A stretch of DNA of 64,000 nt from Deltaproteobacteria bacterium HGW-Deltaproteobacteria-6 (GCA_002840435.1 PHAT01000005.1:610460-674459); one strand, 5' to 3'; positions 8,443-17,127 are shown, counted from the first letter of the stretch. Notes: a model not told the origin generated them from the sequence alone. Numbers and translations are program-made.

Positions 8443-10170
8443 ATGGCCAATAAAGAAGAGTCGGCATTTCTTAAGGGTGTGGAAAGTCGTCTGGACAGTC
8501 TCTTTGGTGAAGAGACGAAACCGGTTAAAGAAAATGACCTTGATGCTTCCCAGGCTGTCACGGAACAAGTGGTTGACGACTTGAAAACGGACGATTTCCG
8601 CGATACCCAAATGATCAGAGCGGCAAACGATGAAGCGGAAATTTCTCCGGGCGGACCCGACAGGCGGGATCAGCCGTCCTTTGCCCGGGATGCCACAGTC
8701 CCAATTGACGGGAACATGCGGGAAATTCCACCTCTGGACGAAACAGGCATCCCATCAGAAACAGTTAAAGTGCAGGATAAATCAGCTTTCATCTCTGAAA
8801 TCGAAAAACGCTTCTCGGCAATTTTCGGTGATGACGAAAACGCCGGTGCTGTTAAAGAAACTGAAGATAAGGCCGGGCCGGAGGAAATTAAAGAGTCCGA
8901 GCACTCCGAGAATATCTCCCTGCCGCCGTCCGCCGTGCTTCAATCCCATTTGAAAGATTTGAAAAGCATTGTTCTTTCGCTTGAATGGGAAATTAACAAT
9001 CGGATTCTGGAACAATTCGAAGATGAGATCAATAAATTATACCTGTTCTATACAGGCGATAAAGTTGTCCAGGGATTGTTAAGAATTCTCCGCTTTGCGG
9101 GAAGGTACATCCAGGTCAGAGGAGCCAGTTCCAATCAGGGTTCCATCAACCTGCTCATGTCTGTCTACGACCATCTGGAAGGCGTCATGGTTTCAGAAGG
9201 AATGACAGAGGCCAACAAACGCGTTTTTTTAATTGAAAGCATTAAGCAATATCAAGCATGGGTGGAAAGCACGGATATTGAAAGCCCTGAGGAGACCGGG
9301 GTTCCGGAGGCACACACTGACGAGATGAAGCCGCTTGAAATGGAACGGTCTCAATTCAGCAGCGACGAAGAACAAAAAGAAGACGTTGCGGATGTTCGAG
9401 TTGCCGGAGAAAAACCGTTGGCCGATGCCGTCATCGATCAACCTGCCGGTGACGAGTTGTCCATAAGAGAAACGGCCGGAGAAGATCAAATCGAATCGGC
9501 CTTCCAAGAGCAGGATATTTCTTTAGAGACAAAGGTTCCGGAGATTCATGTTGACGAGATGAAGCCGCTTGAACTGGAACGTTCGGAAGACCTTTTCAAT
9601 AAAACGCAAAAAATGAAGGTACCGCCTTTTGTGGATGTTCAGGCAACTGAAGAAACGCCCGCTGCCGGCGGCGAGTTGACCGTGAGAGAGACGGCCGGGG
9701 AAGAACAAATCGAATCGGCCTTCCAAGAGCAGGATATTTCCTCGGAGACACAGGCTCCGGAGATTCATATTGACGAGATGAAGCCGCTTGAACTGGAACG
9801 GTCAGAAGGCAACATCCCCGAAGGGCAAAAGGAGGAAGTTGCGGATCTTCAGGTTGTCGAAGAAAAATTGTTTACCGAAGCCGGGAGCGATCAGCCCGCT
9901 GGTGATGAGTTATCCGTGAGAGAAACTGCCGGGGAAGATCAAATCGCACCGGTTATCAAAGAACAGGACAGCCCTGTTCAGGCAGGGCCGGCCTCCATTG
10001 ACGAAATGCCGCCGGCGCAAAACGGGGATGTGGAAAGAATGATTGCGGCCATGAAAGATCTGCCGCCTCATGAGGCATTTGCCTGGGCGCTGGATGAGTT
10101 GAAGGGAACTTTCCAGGCGGAAATCGATGCCCTGAAAGAAGAGATCCGCCTCCTTAAAAATGCCGGATAA
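8443..10170 (+). CDS. Repeat-rich acidic protein of the MglA-roadblock operon, function unknown
   Basis: 575 aa, no signal peptide or membrane segment. Residues ~1-150 are acidic and low-complexity with two short FISEIEKRFSAIFG-like motifs (also FLKGVESRLDSLFG at the N-terminus). Residues ~165-280 look like a folded helical domain (HLKDLKSIVLSLEWEINNRILEQFEDEI, then VVQGLLRILRFAGRYIQVRG). Residues ~288-515 hold three 73-78 aa repeats centred on DEMKPLELERS. The last 40 residues form a coiled coil ending in EIDALKEEIRLLKNAG. It begins 10 nt after mglA. A scaffold or effector of the GTPase is a reasonable inference from position; I recognise no family. Confidence 0.75.
   Translation: MANKEESAFLKGVESRLDSLFGEETKPVKENDLDASQAVTEQVVDDLKTDDFRDTQMIRAANDEAEISPGGPDRRDQPSFARDATVPIDGNMREIPPLDETGIPSETVKVQDKSAFISEIEKRFSAIFGDDENAGAVKETEDKAGPEEIKESEHSENISLPPSAVLQSHLKDLKSIVLSLEWEINNRILEQFEDEINKLYLFYTGDKVVQGLLRILRFAGRYIQVRGASSNQGSINLLMSVYDHLEGVMVSEGMTEANKRVFLIESIKQYQAWVESTDIESPEETGVPEAHTDEMKPLEMERSQFSSDEEQKEDVADVRVAGEKPLADAVIDQPAGDELSIRETAGEDQIESAFQEQDISLETKVPEIHVDEMKPLELERSEDLFNKTQKMKVPPFVDVQATEETPAAGGELTVRETAGEEQIESAFQEQDISSETQAPEIHIDEMKPLELERSEGNIPEGQKEEVADLQVVEEKLFTEAGSDQPAGDELSVRETAGEDQIAPVIKEQDSPVQAGPASIDEMPPAQNGDVERMIAAMKDLPPHEAFAWALDELKGTFQAEIDALKEEIRLLKNAG
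9304..9987 (+). repeat. Three tandem ~230-bp coding repeats (78, 73, 77 codons)
   Basis: Units begin at about 9304, 9538 and 9757, each with P-E-x-H-x-DEMKPLE-x-ERS, and each ends with an RETAGE(D/E)QI segment plus an EQDI or EQD tail. A degenerate fourth copy of the first motif (SIDEMPP) follows at about 9994. All copies are in frame, so the repeat number can vary without breaking the gene. Confidence 0.85.
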
Positions 10171-10335
10171 GCGGGTGTCAGAATGGACATTTTGAAGAAA
10201 TTCGACCGATGAAATCGCTGGTTTAATGGGAAGCGGCGGCAATCCCGCTCACGCTGCGGGACAAGCGTTAAATCGTCCAAAGCTTGCTGCGGGATGGCTG
10301 ATTAAAATTCAGGAAGAAAAGGTAAGGACAGGGGC

Positions 10336-10515
10336 ATGGAAATGATCATTTTTTGTGAGGAATGCGGAGAAAGGTACATCATTGAGAACGAAGAGATAAA
10401 AGGTTCGGAGATGGTTTTTACCTGCCGTGTCTGCAAGGATATCATCCGTGTTCCGGCAGAGAAACTTAACCTCAAGTCTGATGAAAAGGCGGAAAGCAAG
10501 CCTGAAAAAAAATAG
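10336..10515 (+). CDS. Small zinc-ribbon protein (MJ0042-like), 59 aa
   Basis: A short ORF starting at ATG 10336 behind AGGGG. It encodes MEMIIFCEECGERYII at the N-terminus, then CRVCKD about 20 residues later, and a lysine-rich tail. The CxxC...CxxC spacing and the CGxxY pattern match the MJ0042 zinc-finger domain, which in many deltaproteobacteria is the N-terminal domain of longer membrane proteins with a DUF3426 C-terminus. Here the DUF3426-like protein is the next gene, so the two halves seem to be encoded separately. Its role is unknown. Confidence 0.7.
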   Translation: MEMIIFCEECGERYIIENEEIKGSEMVFTCRVCKDIIRVPAEKLNLKSDEKAESKPEKK

Positions 10516-10552
10516 GGCATTCAGGGAAAAAATCATTGACCGGATTGAACGG

Positions 10553-10630
10553 TTAGGGGCCGTTAAGAAATAACCACCCATGCGGGTGGCAAGACTGTTA
10601 CATTTCTATCCATTTCGTTACGGCCCCTTA
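10553..10630. repeat. Nested inverted repeat, possible MITE or structured RNA
   Basis: The arms at 10553-10570 and 10613-10630 are complementary at 15 of 18 positions (core AGGGGCCGT / ACGGCCCCT). Inside them is a second perfect hairpin, CCACCC-ATGC-GGGTGG at 10574-10589. A near-copy of the internal TGTTACATTTCTATC (10596-10610) recurs as TGTTACATTACTATT at 10651-10665. There is no following T-run, so it is not an ordinary terminator. It lies between the zinc-ribbon gene and the TM repeat protein. Confidence 0.6.
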
Positions 10631-10693
10631 TGCCGGGTATGATCTTAAAATGTTACATTACTATTGAACAATGGCTTAGGTAAGGACGTTTGA

Positions 10694-12115
10694 ATGGAAA
10701 ACAAAAAAGAATTGTTTGATTTACAACGCGAGAAGCGAGAACTGGATGCCTTTTTGTCCACGTTTGTAGAAACTGATGCCTCTCTTTCCCATGAAAACAT
10801 TATCCAGCCGAAAGAAACCTCTTCTTATTCAGCGGAAATCAAACTGGAGCTGGAATCGGCTCCGCGGGAGATATCGGGTCTGGAAATGGAAACGCCTGCA
10901 CCGAAGTTCGAAGAGACCCCCGAGCCCGCGGAAATCAAACTGGAGCTGGAATCGGCCCCGCGGGAGATATCGGGTCTGGAAATGGAAACACCCGCGCCGA
11001 AGTTCGAAGAGGCCCCCGAGCCTGCGGAAATCAAACTGGAGCTGGAATCGTCTTCCCGGGAGATATCGGGTCTGGAAATGGAAACACCCGCGCCGAAGTT
11101 CGAAGAGGCCCCCGAGCCTGCGGAAATCAAACTGGAGCTGGAATCGGCCCCGCGGGAAATATCCGGTCTGGAAATGGAAAGGCCCGCGCCGAAGTTCGAA
11201 GAGGCGGGGGGAGAGTCAGGTTACGAAGAAAAGGTGTTTGTGCCGGATGATCAGGAAATGCGTTCCGGGTTGACAGATACGATGGCGATCAGGCCGCCGG
11301 AGCCCATGCAGGAACGGGAGACCGCGCCTTCGTTTGAGCCGTTTGAAGAAGAGAAAAAGGCGGAAATTCCAACTGAAAGAACCGATGTCCAGGACACTCA
11401 AACGCCGGAAGATTTTGAAACGGCGACGCGGTTTGACGAGACAACGCAATCGGATGAACCCGTGATGTCCAAAACGCCTCCGCCGGAAGAAGAAAAAATA
11501 CCACCGAAACCGGCGCCGGAAAAGAAAGCGAAAAAAACCAATGCTTACGATTTCGCACCGGAAAATAAAAGTACCGGCATGGGAAAGTGGCTCTGGGCAG
11601 GGATTTCAATTCTTCTGCTGATAGCTGCGCTTGTCGGCTATTTCTTGTTTTCCCCTCTGCAGGGCGGCAAAATAATGGAGGTCATCAAATCCTATATTCC
11701 TCTTTCTAAAACCGATCAGGGCAATGCCTCTGCGTCCGTGCAGGGAATCAATCTGATTCAAGTCCGGCAAAAACTTATTCACAATGAAAGATTAAGGAAA
11801 AACATCAGAGTGCTGGAGGGCCTTGTTGAAAATTCGACGGATCGCCCTGTGTCCAGAATAAAAATTGCGGCAAATCTTTACAACGCTGAAGGTGTTGTGC
11901 TTTCGTCGACGGAATCTTACGGCGGAAATATTATTATTGATGAAAAACTGGAAAGTCTCGATGCCAATGGGATTCTGGCGGCTCTGAAAGACGTGAAAAC
12001 GATGGAAGACAGAGTTCAACCCAGGGGGCAAATACCATTCATGATTGTTTTCACCAGCGCGCCTTCCGAAGTTTTCCGGGTCGCCGCCTTACCAGTAGAT
12101 TTAAAAAAGCATTAA
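10694..12115 (+). CDS. Single-pass membrane protein with acidic tandem repeats and a DUF3426-like C-terminal domain
   Basis: 473 aa, no N-terminal signal. Residues ~47-174 are four copies of a 32-residue acidic repeat beginning AEIKLELESAPREISGLEME. A Pro/Glu/Lys-rich linker follows, then one membrane helix near residues 296-318 (WLWAGISILLLIAALVGYFLF). The C-terminal ~140 residues (RVLEGLVENSTDRPVSRIKIAANLYN..., IPFMIVFTSAP) have the pattern of DUF3426, an extracytoplasmic immunoglobulin-like domain. Predicted orientation is therefore repeats in the cytoplasm and domain outside. Start ATG 10694 has TAAGGA 9 nt upstream. Position suggests it belongs to the MglA-roadblock unit, possibly as its membrane anchor. 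Confidence 0.75.
   Translation: MENKKELFDLQREKRELDAFLSTFVETDASLSHENIIQPKETSSYSAEIKLELESAPREISGLEMETPAPKFEETPEPAEIKLELESAPREISGLEMETPAPKFEEAPEPAEIKLELESSSREISGLEMETPAPKFEEAPEPAEIKLELESAPREISGLEMERPAPKFEEAGGESGYEEKVFVPDDQEMRSGLTDTMAIRPPEPMQERETAPSFEPFEEEKKAEIPTERTDVQDTQTPEDFETATRFDETTQSDEPVMSKTPPPEEEKIPPKPAPEKKAKKTNAYDFAPENKSTGMGKWLWAGISILLLIAALVGYFLFSPLQGGKIMEVIKSYIPLSKTDQGNASASVQGINLIQVRQKLIHNERLRKNIRVLEGLVENSTDRPVSRIKIAANLYNAEGVVLSSTESYGGNIIIDEKLESLDANGILAALKDVKTMEDRVQPRGQIPFMIVFTSAPSEVFRVAALPVDLKKH
10832..11215 (+). repeat. Four direct 96-bp repeats within the DUF3426-like gene
   Basis: GCGGAAATCAAACTGGAGCT recurs at 10832, 10928, 11024 and 11120, an exact 96-bp period. The copies are nearly identical at DNA level, with only a few substitutions (for example SS for AP in copy 3 and R for T in copy 4). 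This points to recent expansion or homogenisation and likely copy-number variation between strains. It also produces a long antisense ORF that is a shadow. Confidence 0.95.
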
Positions 12116-12319
12116 TCATGCCGTGACCCTGCCTGGGTCGGGGAGGGTTAAAAGCATTAAGTCAAAACGATTTTTCGGGACGGCCGTTTTTCCATGCGGC
12201 ACTTCCCTGTTCTTTCCAAGCCTTCAGGCGAAGAAAATAATTTCTTTTACAGTTCATATCATCCCCTGTTCACATAAGATCTTCAGGAGGGGAACTTTTT
12301 ATAAAAGGGAGGATTGTGT

Positions 12320-14089
12320 ATGAGAGGGAAAGGATTATTGATAGCGGCCGTTGTCATGATCCTGGCCGGCGGCATTATCGCCAACCAGGTTCAAACTGAC
12401 TTTGGCCGGGTTAAAGTGACGGATGTTCGCTTTCCGGGCAAGGACGGCGCCACGCTCTCCGCGTTGCTCTATGTTCCGCAAAATGCCACACCCCAAACGC
12501 CGGCTCCCGCCATTCAGGCGATTCACGGCTATATCAATTCCCGGGAAACACAATCGGGTTTTGCCATTGAATTTGCCAGACGCGGCTGGGTGGTGCTGGA
12601 ACTCGATCAGATGGGGCATGGTTACTCCACCCCGCCGGTAGGGAAAAACGCCTATGGCGCCATTGACGGTCTCGCTTATCTGCGGAGTCTGGATTTTGTC
12701 GATAAAAACAAGATCGGCCTGGAAGGCCATTCCATGGGCGGCTGGGCTTCCGTGGCGGCGGCGGCGACGAGCCCCAATGATTATGCTGCGATGGTGCTGG
12801 AAGGCTCATCCACCGCTACCAAATTTTCCTCGAAGTATGTTCCCATTCCCGGCACCCCTGTTTTTCCCCGGAATCTCGCCCTGGTCTTCAGCACCTTCGA
12901 TGAATTCTCCATGCTGATGTGGGAAGTGCCGGTCGCAAAAGACGTCATCAACAGCGAACCGCTCAAAAAAGTTTTCGGAACGACCGCGGCCATCGAGCCC
13001 GGCAAGATTTACGGGTCCATCAAAGAGGGCAACGCACGCGTGCTGTATCAGCCCGTCACCACGCATCCCGGCGATCACATTTCATGCAGCGCCATCGGCT
13101 ATGCCATTGACTGGTTCGATAAAACGCTGGGCGCCGTTAATCCGCTGCCTGCTTCCAGCCAGATCTGGTGCTGGAAGGAAATCGCGACGCTCATCAGCTT
13201 GATCGGCTGCCTGCTTTTTATTTTCGCTTTCGGAAAACTGCTTTTGCAAACCGGATTCTTCAGCGCTCTGGCGAACGGGCCTCAAAATCCGAAGCCGGCA
13301 ACAGGCGCGGGTTGGTGGATTGGAGCATTGCTGATGATGATCATCCCCGCCATTACTTACTTTCCGCTGAATGGTATAGGAAATCTTGCTGTCAAGGCAT
13401 CCTGGCTTTTCCCGCAGCAGGTAACGAACACCCTGATGTTCTGGCTCGTCGTCAATATGATCATTTCATTGATTCTCTTTCTGGCCTGGCATCTGTTTAA
13501 CCGGAAGAAAGGCGCAAACGCCGTATCCTACGGCATTGCCGATTCTGCAGGCTCCACCTGGAAAAAAATCGGTCTGTCCGCAGTTTTCGCCGTCCTGGTA
13601 ATCGGTGTCGCGTATCTGTCGGTCGTTTTGATTTCGGCGATATTTACCGTGGATTACCGGTTCTGGATCATGCAGCTTAAACCCATGAGCGGACTGCAGT
13701 TTAAAATAGCCCTGCGCTACATTATTCCCTTCCTGCTCTTTTATCTGGTGTTCGCCGCTGCCTTGCACGGCCAGTTGAGATCGACGGCCGGAACGCTCGC
13801 CAGCCGGATGATCAAGGCCGCCGTTGTGACGTCGCTGGGCTATCTTGTGCTGCTCTTGCTTCTTTATGTTCCCTTGTTTGCGGGCGGTCCGCTTGGTATG
13901 CCCGATATCCGGTTGATCCTTTACGCGATCGTCGCCATTCAGGTGTTGCCTTTGTTTATTATCGTCACCTTCATCTCGACGTATTTCTTTGAAAAAACGG
14001 GGTTGATTTATCCCGGCGCGTTCATTAACGCGTTGTTTATCACCTGGTATATTATTGCGTCGCAGGCGACCCATTTCCCGCTCACGTAA
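12320..14089 (+). CDS. Alpha/beta hydrolase fused to a multipass membrane domain
   Basis: 590 aa. An N-terminal signal anchor (residues ~5-23) is followed by an alpha/beta hydrolase domain: IHGYINSRE (oxyanion region), LDQMGHGYS, and the nucleophile elbow GLEGHSMGGWAS with Ser as catalytic residue; a late THPGDHIS is a candidate for the catalytic His. From residue ~285 on there are about eight hydrophobic helices. This arrangement places the hydrolase outside the membrane with a polytopic tail. Substrate unknown. I start at ATG 12320, 7 nt after GGGAGG. The gene ends in front of a strong terminator, so it is likely monocistronic. Confidence 0.8.
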   Translation: MRGKGLLIAAVVMILAGGIIANQVQTDFGRVKVTDVRFPGKDGATLSALLYVPQNATPQTPAPAIQAIHGYINSRETQSGFAIEFARRGWVVLELDQMGHGYSTPPVGKNAYGAIDGLAYLRSLDFVDKNKIGLEGHSMGGWASVAAAATSPNDYAAMVLEGSSTATKFSSKYVPIPGTPVFPRNLALVFSTFDEFSMLMWEVPVAKDVINSEPLKKVFGTTAAIEPGKIYGSIKEGNARVLYQPVTTHPGDHISCSAIGYAIDWFDKTLGAVNPLPASSQIWCWKEIATLISLIGCLLFIFAFGKLLLQTGFFSALANGPQNPKPATGAGWWIGALLMMIIPAITYFPLNGIGNLAVKASWLFPQQVTNTLMFWLVVNMIISLILFLAWHLFNRKKGANAVSYGIADSAGSTWKKIGLSAVFAVLVIGVAYLSVVLISAIFTVDYRFWIMQLKPMSGLQFKIALRYIIPFLLFYLVFAAALHGQLRSTAGTLASRMIKAAVVTSLGYLVLLLLLYVPLFAGGPLGMPDIRLILYAIVAIQVLPLFIIVTFISTYFFEKTGLIYPGAFINALFITWYIIASQATHFPLT

Positions 14090-14434
14090 ATTTATCCTGA
14101 TCACTATCCTCAAAGGCAGTTGAGTAATCAACTGCCTTTTTTATTCCGCTTCCAAATTAAATAAAAGATATTGCTTGCTATTTATCGGCTTTGCCTGTAG
14201 AGACCCCGCAGGAATAGCGATACATATTGACCTTCCCACCTTTCTTCGTCGGAAATTTGCTAAGGATAATCCCGCTAATCACAATAGAATCCAAATGTTC
14301 TGCCGTATTGGAGACGTGGTCTTTCAGACGCCGGCAAGTGTCGGCAAAGGCCTGCCTTTACCAGCCTTATAACGGTTTTCATTGGGTTTAAGTTTAAATA
14401 GTTGCTGGTAACATACAATAAAGGAAAAGAAATA
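14090..14434 (+). other. Intergenic region: terminator, then helicase leader
   Basis: It holds the intrinsic terminator at 14112-14142 and ~290 nt of leader before rhlE. I see no convincing promoter boxes, RNA gene or conserved small ORF in the leader; a 65-codon frame at 14175-14372 lacks a ribosome-binding site and family features. Confidence 0.5.
14112..14142 (+). terminator. Rho-independent terminator
   Basis: A perfect 12-bp stem (AAAGGCAGTTGA / TCAACTGCCTTT) with the tetraloop GTAA is followed by a T-run. It lies 22 nt after the hydrolase-membrane gene. Confidence 0.93.
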
Positions 14435-15727
14435 ATGAGTTTTGAGAAGTTTAAGTTAGATGAAAAAATACTGGCCGGCATTCACGCCGCCGGTTACAAG
14501 AAACCGACGCCGATTCAGGCCGAGTCCATTCCTTCCATTATGGAAGGCAGGGATATTATGGGGTTGGCCCAGACCGGAACCGGGAAAACCGCCGCTTTTG
14601 TGCTGCCGATTTTACAACGTCTGATGCACGGACAGCGCGGTCCTGTTCGCGCTCTGATCATCGCGCCGACACGGGAATTAAGTGAGCAGACCCATGAAGC
14701 CATTGGGCAGCTGGGCAGAAAAACGGGACTTTGCAGCACCTCCATCTATGGCGGGGTCAACATCAACACCCAGATCAACCGGCTGCGATCACGCGTCGAT
14801 ATCATCTCGGCCTGTCCCGGCCGCCTGCTCGATCATATCGGCCGCGGCACGCTTGATTTATCCAAGGTGGAAGTTCTGGTTCTCGATGAAGCAGACCACA
14901 TGTTTGATATGGGTTTTCTGCCGGACGTCCGCAGAATTGTCAAGCACCTGCCGGCTCGTCGTCAGACGCTGCTTTTCTCCGCCACGATGCCCGGCGAGAT
15001 CCGCTCTCTGGCCGATGATCTGCTTTCCAATCCGGTCCATGTTCAGATTGGAGATACCGCTCCGGTGATGACGGTTTCCCACAGTTTTTATCCGGTGCAA
15101 ACGGAACAGAAAACCGCCTTGCTCAAGGATATCCTGGAAAAGACCGACACCGAATCCGTCCTGGTTTTCACCCGGACAAAATCGCGCGCCAAAAGCCTGG
15201 CCGAACAGTTAAACAGAGTAGGCCATAAGGTAACCTCCCTGCACGGCAATCTCACGCAGCAGAAGCGCAAACAGTCACTGGATGGTTTTCGGGATGGCCG
15301 TTATGAAGTAATGATTGCCACGGATATTGCCGCGCGCGGAATCGACGTGACCCGGATCTCGCATGTGATTAACTATGACATGCCGTCCACATCGGACGCT
15401 TATACGCATCGGATCGGCAGAACCGGACGCGCCATGAAGACCGGGGATGCGTTTACTTTTATTACCGGGGATGACGGCGAGCTCTTGCGTTCGCTGAAGA
15501 AAATGCTGGGAGATAAGCTGCAGTATCAGAATGTGGAAGGATTGACCATGAATCCGTCCATCTGTGAAGCGATGGGGGCCCGCTCTCATCAGCTGACGAG
15601 ACCCGGTAACCATAGCGGCAGGAAATCCTTTTCGTCCCGGACGCCGTCCGCCAAAAGGCCTTCGCAGCGTTCGTTTAAAGATGCGGACCGTTCATTTTGG
15701 TCGCCGCGCGCTCCGCAGGCGGCATAG
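14435..15727 (+). CDS. rhlE: DEAD-box ATP-dependent RNA helicase, RhlE type
   Basis: 430 aa. All core motifs are present: Q motif with KKPTPIQ, motif I AQTGTGKTA, Ia PTREL, II VLDEADHMFDMGF, III SAT, IV VLVFTRTKS, V ATDIAARGID, VI HRIGRTGRA. The basic, Ser/Arg-rich tail after residue ~385 is typical of RhlE-like proteins that remodel rRNA and mRNA structures. Start ATG 14435 has AAGGAAA upstream; an earlier in-frame TTG at 14402 is less likely. The gene stands alone with a long leader, as is common for cold-inducible helicases, but no cold-shock element could be recognised. Confidence 0.92.
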   Translation: MSFEKFKLDEKILAGIHAAGYKKPTPIQAESIPSIMEGRDIMGLAQTGTGKTAAFVLPILQRLMHGQRGPVRALIIAPTRELSEQTHEAIGQLGRKTGLCSTSIYGGVNINTQINRLRSRVDIISACPGRLLDHIGRGTLDLSKVEVLVLDEADHMFDMGFLPDVRRIVKHLPARRQTLLFSATMPGEIRSLADDLLSNPVHVQIGDTAPVMTVSHSFYPVQTEQKTALLKDILEKTDTESVLVFTRTKSRAKSLAEQLNRVGHKVTSLHGNLTQQKRKQSLDGFRDGRYEVMIATDIAARGIDVTRISHVINYDMPSTSDAYTHRIGRTGRAMKTGDAFTFITGDDGELLRSLKKMLGDKLQYQNVEGLTMNPSICEAMGARSHQLTRPGNHSGRKSFSSRTPSAKRPSQRSFKDADRSFWSPRAPQAA

Positions 15728-15747
15728 TAATATCCCTTAACCCTGCA

Positions 15748-15780
15748 GGGGGCTGAAGCATTACAATGCTTTAGCCTCCT
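15748..15780. terminator. Hairpin between convergent rhlE and acyltransferase genes
   Basis: GGCTGAAGCA / TGCTTTAGCC with the loop TTACAA extends by further G-C and G-T pairs to about 13 bp. It overlaps the last codons of the minus-strand acyltransferase. It lacks a clear T-run on either side, so it may act as a weak bidirectional terminator. Confidence 0.4.
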
Positions 15781-16666
15781 TAATCAATGCTGCCATCTGT
15801 GCGTCCTTGTCCTTCCATAAATCCTGCACCCATAGCTGGAAGGCCGCCTGGAATTCTTTATCCCCTTCGTAATCGCCATGCAGAAACCGTTGCGGTATCT
15901 CCATGGCGGAAGCCCGGACAATAACTCTTTTCACTTTGCCGCATAAAAAATCCCAGAAGGTCGGGATGCCGTCCGGATAAACAATGGTGATATTCAACAG
16001 GGAATGAAATTTGTCTCCCAGCACGCTTAATGCCAGCGCAATACCGCCCGCTTTGGGCTTCAGCAGGTATTGATAGGGTGAATTCTGCCGGGAGTGCTTG
16101 GCCCCGGTAAATCGCGTTCCTTCCAGAAAATTCATCACGCTGGTCGGCATGTGCGTAAATTTTTCACAGGCCTTGCGGGTGGTTTCAAAATCCTTTCCCT
16201 TTTGTCCGGGATGTTTTTTCAGATAGTCAACACTGTGGCGGCGCAGAAAGGGAAAATCCAGCGCCCACCAGGCCAGTCCCATCAGAGGAACCCAGATCAA
16301 TTCGCGCTTCAGAAAGAATTTCATAAACGGAATGCGCCGGTTCAACAGCCTTTGCAGAATAAAAATATCCGCCCAGGACTGATGGTTGCTGACTACCAGA
16401 TACCAGCCGTGGTAATCCAGGTTGTCCAGTCCCTGAACGTCCCAGATGGTTCTTTGCGTCAGCTGCATCCACAAACCGTTGCAGGCGATCCAGTTTCTCG
16501 ACACCCACAGCAGAATTTTATCGAGCAGACGGGTCAGCGGGGCGAAAGGCAGTATGAATTTCAGAAAGGAAAAAAAGAATAAGATCGTTACCCAGAATAT
16601 TACGTTCAAAGCCAGCAGGGACATTGCGATACAGCCTACCAGCCATTTTGGCAGAAAATTCGACAT
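15761..16666 (-). CDS. 1-acyl-glycerol-3-phosphate acyltransferase family membrane protein (YihG-like)
   Basis: 301 aa from the ATG at 16666, which follows a very strong GGAGGGGGAAAG; the longer frame upstream is rejected for that reason. It has an N-terminal hydrophobic stretch (VGCIAMSLLALNVIFWVTILFFF), the acyltransferase HX4D motif in SNHQSWADIF, the FLEGTRF motif, and a following conserved PKAGG. This pattern fits the LCLAT/YihG branch of lysophospholipid acyltransferases, which transfer acyl chains from acyl-CoA or acyl-ACP to lysophosphatidate or lysophospholipids at the inner membrane. Acyl and acceptor specificity are not predictable. A second, PlsC-type acyltransferase is at 52667-53428. 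Confidence 0.85.
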   Translation of the reverse strand: MSNFLPKWLVGCIAMSLLALNVIFWVTILFFFSFLKFILPFAPLTRLLDKILLWVSRNWIACNGLWMQLTQRTIWDVQGLDNLDYHGWYLVVSNHQSWADIFILQRLLNRRIPFMKFFLKRELIWVPLMGLAWWALDFPFLRRHSVDYLKKHPGQKGKDFETTRKACEKFTHMPTSVMNFLEGTRFTGAKHSRQNSPYQYLLKPKAGGIALALSVLGDKFHSLLNITIVYPDGIPTFWDFLCGKVKRVIVRASAMEIPQRFLHGDYEGDKEFQAAFQLWVQDLWKDKDAQMAALIKEAKAL

Positions 16667-16786
16667 TTCTTTCCCCCTCCATGCGTTATAACCTCGCCTT
16701 AGCACGGGTTGCCTGATTGGTAAAGCATTACTATTTATGCCTCTTTCCATGGCAATATTTCACCCGGTACGGTATAGAATTGCGTC

Positions 16787-17071
16787 ATGGAATCAAAAGC
16801 TGAACAAAAAACAAAACCATGGATGGTATACATCCTGAGCTGTTCGGATGGCAGTTTCTATACCGGCATAACGAATAGCCTCGAAAAGAGACTGACGGAC
16901 CACAACCGGGGAACGGCATCCAAATATACCCGGTCCAGAAGACCGGTGACCTTGCTGGCCACAAGCGCCGGCATGAGCAGGGGCGAAGCCTTGCGCCTGG
17001 AAATAAAAATCAAAAAACTGCCGAAAACAAAAAAGATAGCCTTTTTGAAAAGCACCTGTTCCGAAAACTGA
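16787..17071 (+). CDS. GIY-YIG domain protein (UPF0213/YhbQ type)
   Basis: 94 aa, a single GIY-YIG nuclease domain: WMVYILSCSDGSFYTGITN carries the paired Y-I and Y-T-G motif, followed by the catalytic Arg in LEKRLTDHN and the closing EIKIKKL helix. Members of this small family are stand-alone putative nucleases with roles suggested in DNA repair or stress; the activity is unproven for most. It is divergently oriented to the acyltransferase, with 120 nt between them. Confidence 0.88.
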   Translation: MESKAEQKTKPWMVYILSCSDGSFYTGITNSLEKRLTDHNRGTASKYTRSRRPVTLLATSAGMSRGEALRLEIKIKKLPKTKKIAFLKSTCSEN

Positions 17072-17127
17072 AAATAAAACATCCCCCCAGTTTGTAAAAA
17101 ATCAGCTTGACTTTAAGAAGTGGATAA

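Noticed and set aside
10825-11130. Antisense frame across the 96-bp repeats
   Set aside because: It is open only because the repeat has no stop on the other strand; no start signal.
12123-12323. 66-codon frame before the hydrolase gene
   Set aside because: No RBS and overlaps the true start signal of the next gene.
14175-14372. 65-codon frame in the leader of rhlE
   Set aside because: No ribosome-binding site, irregular composition and no family features.
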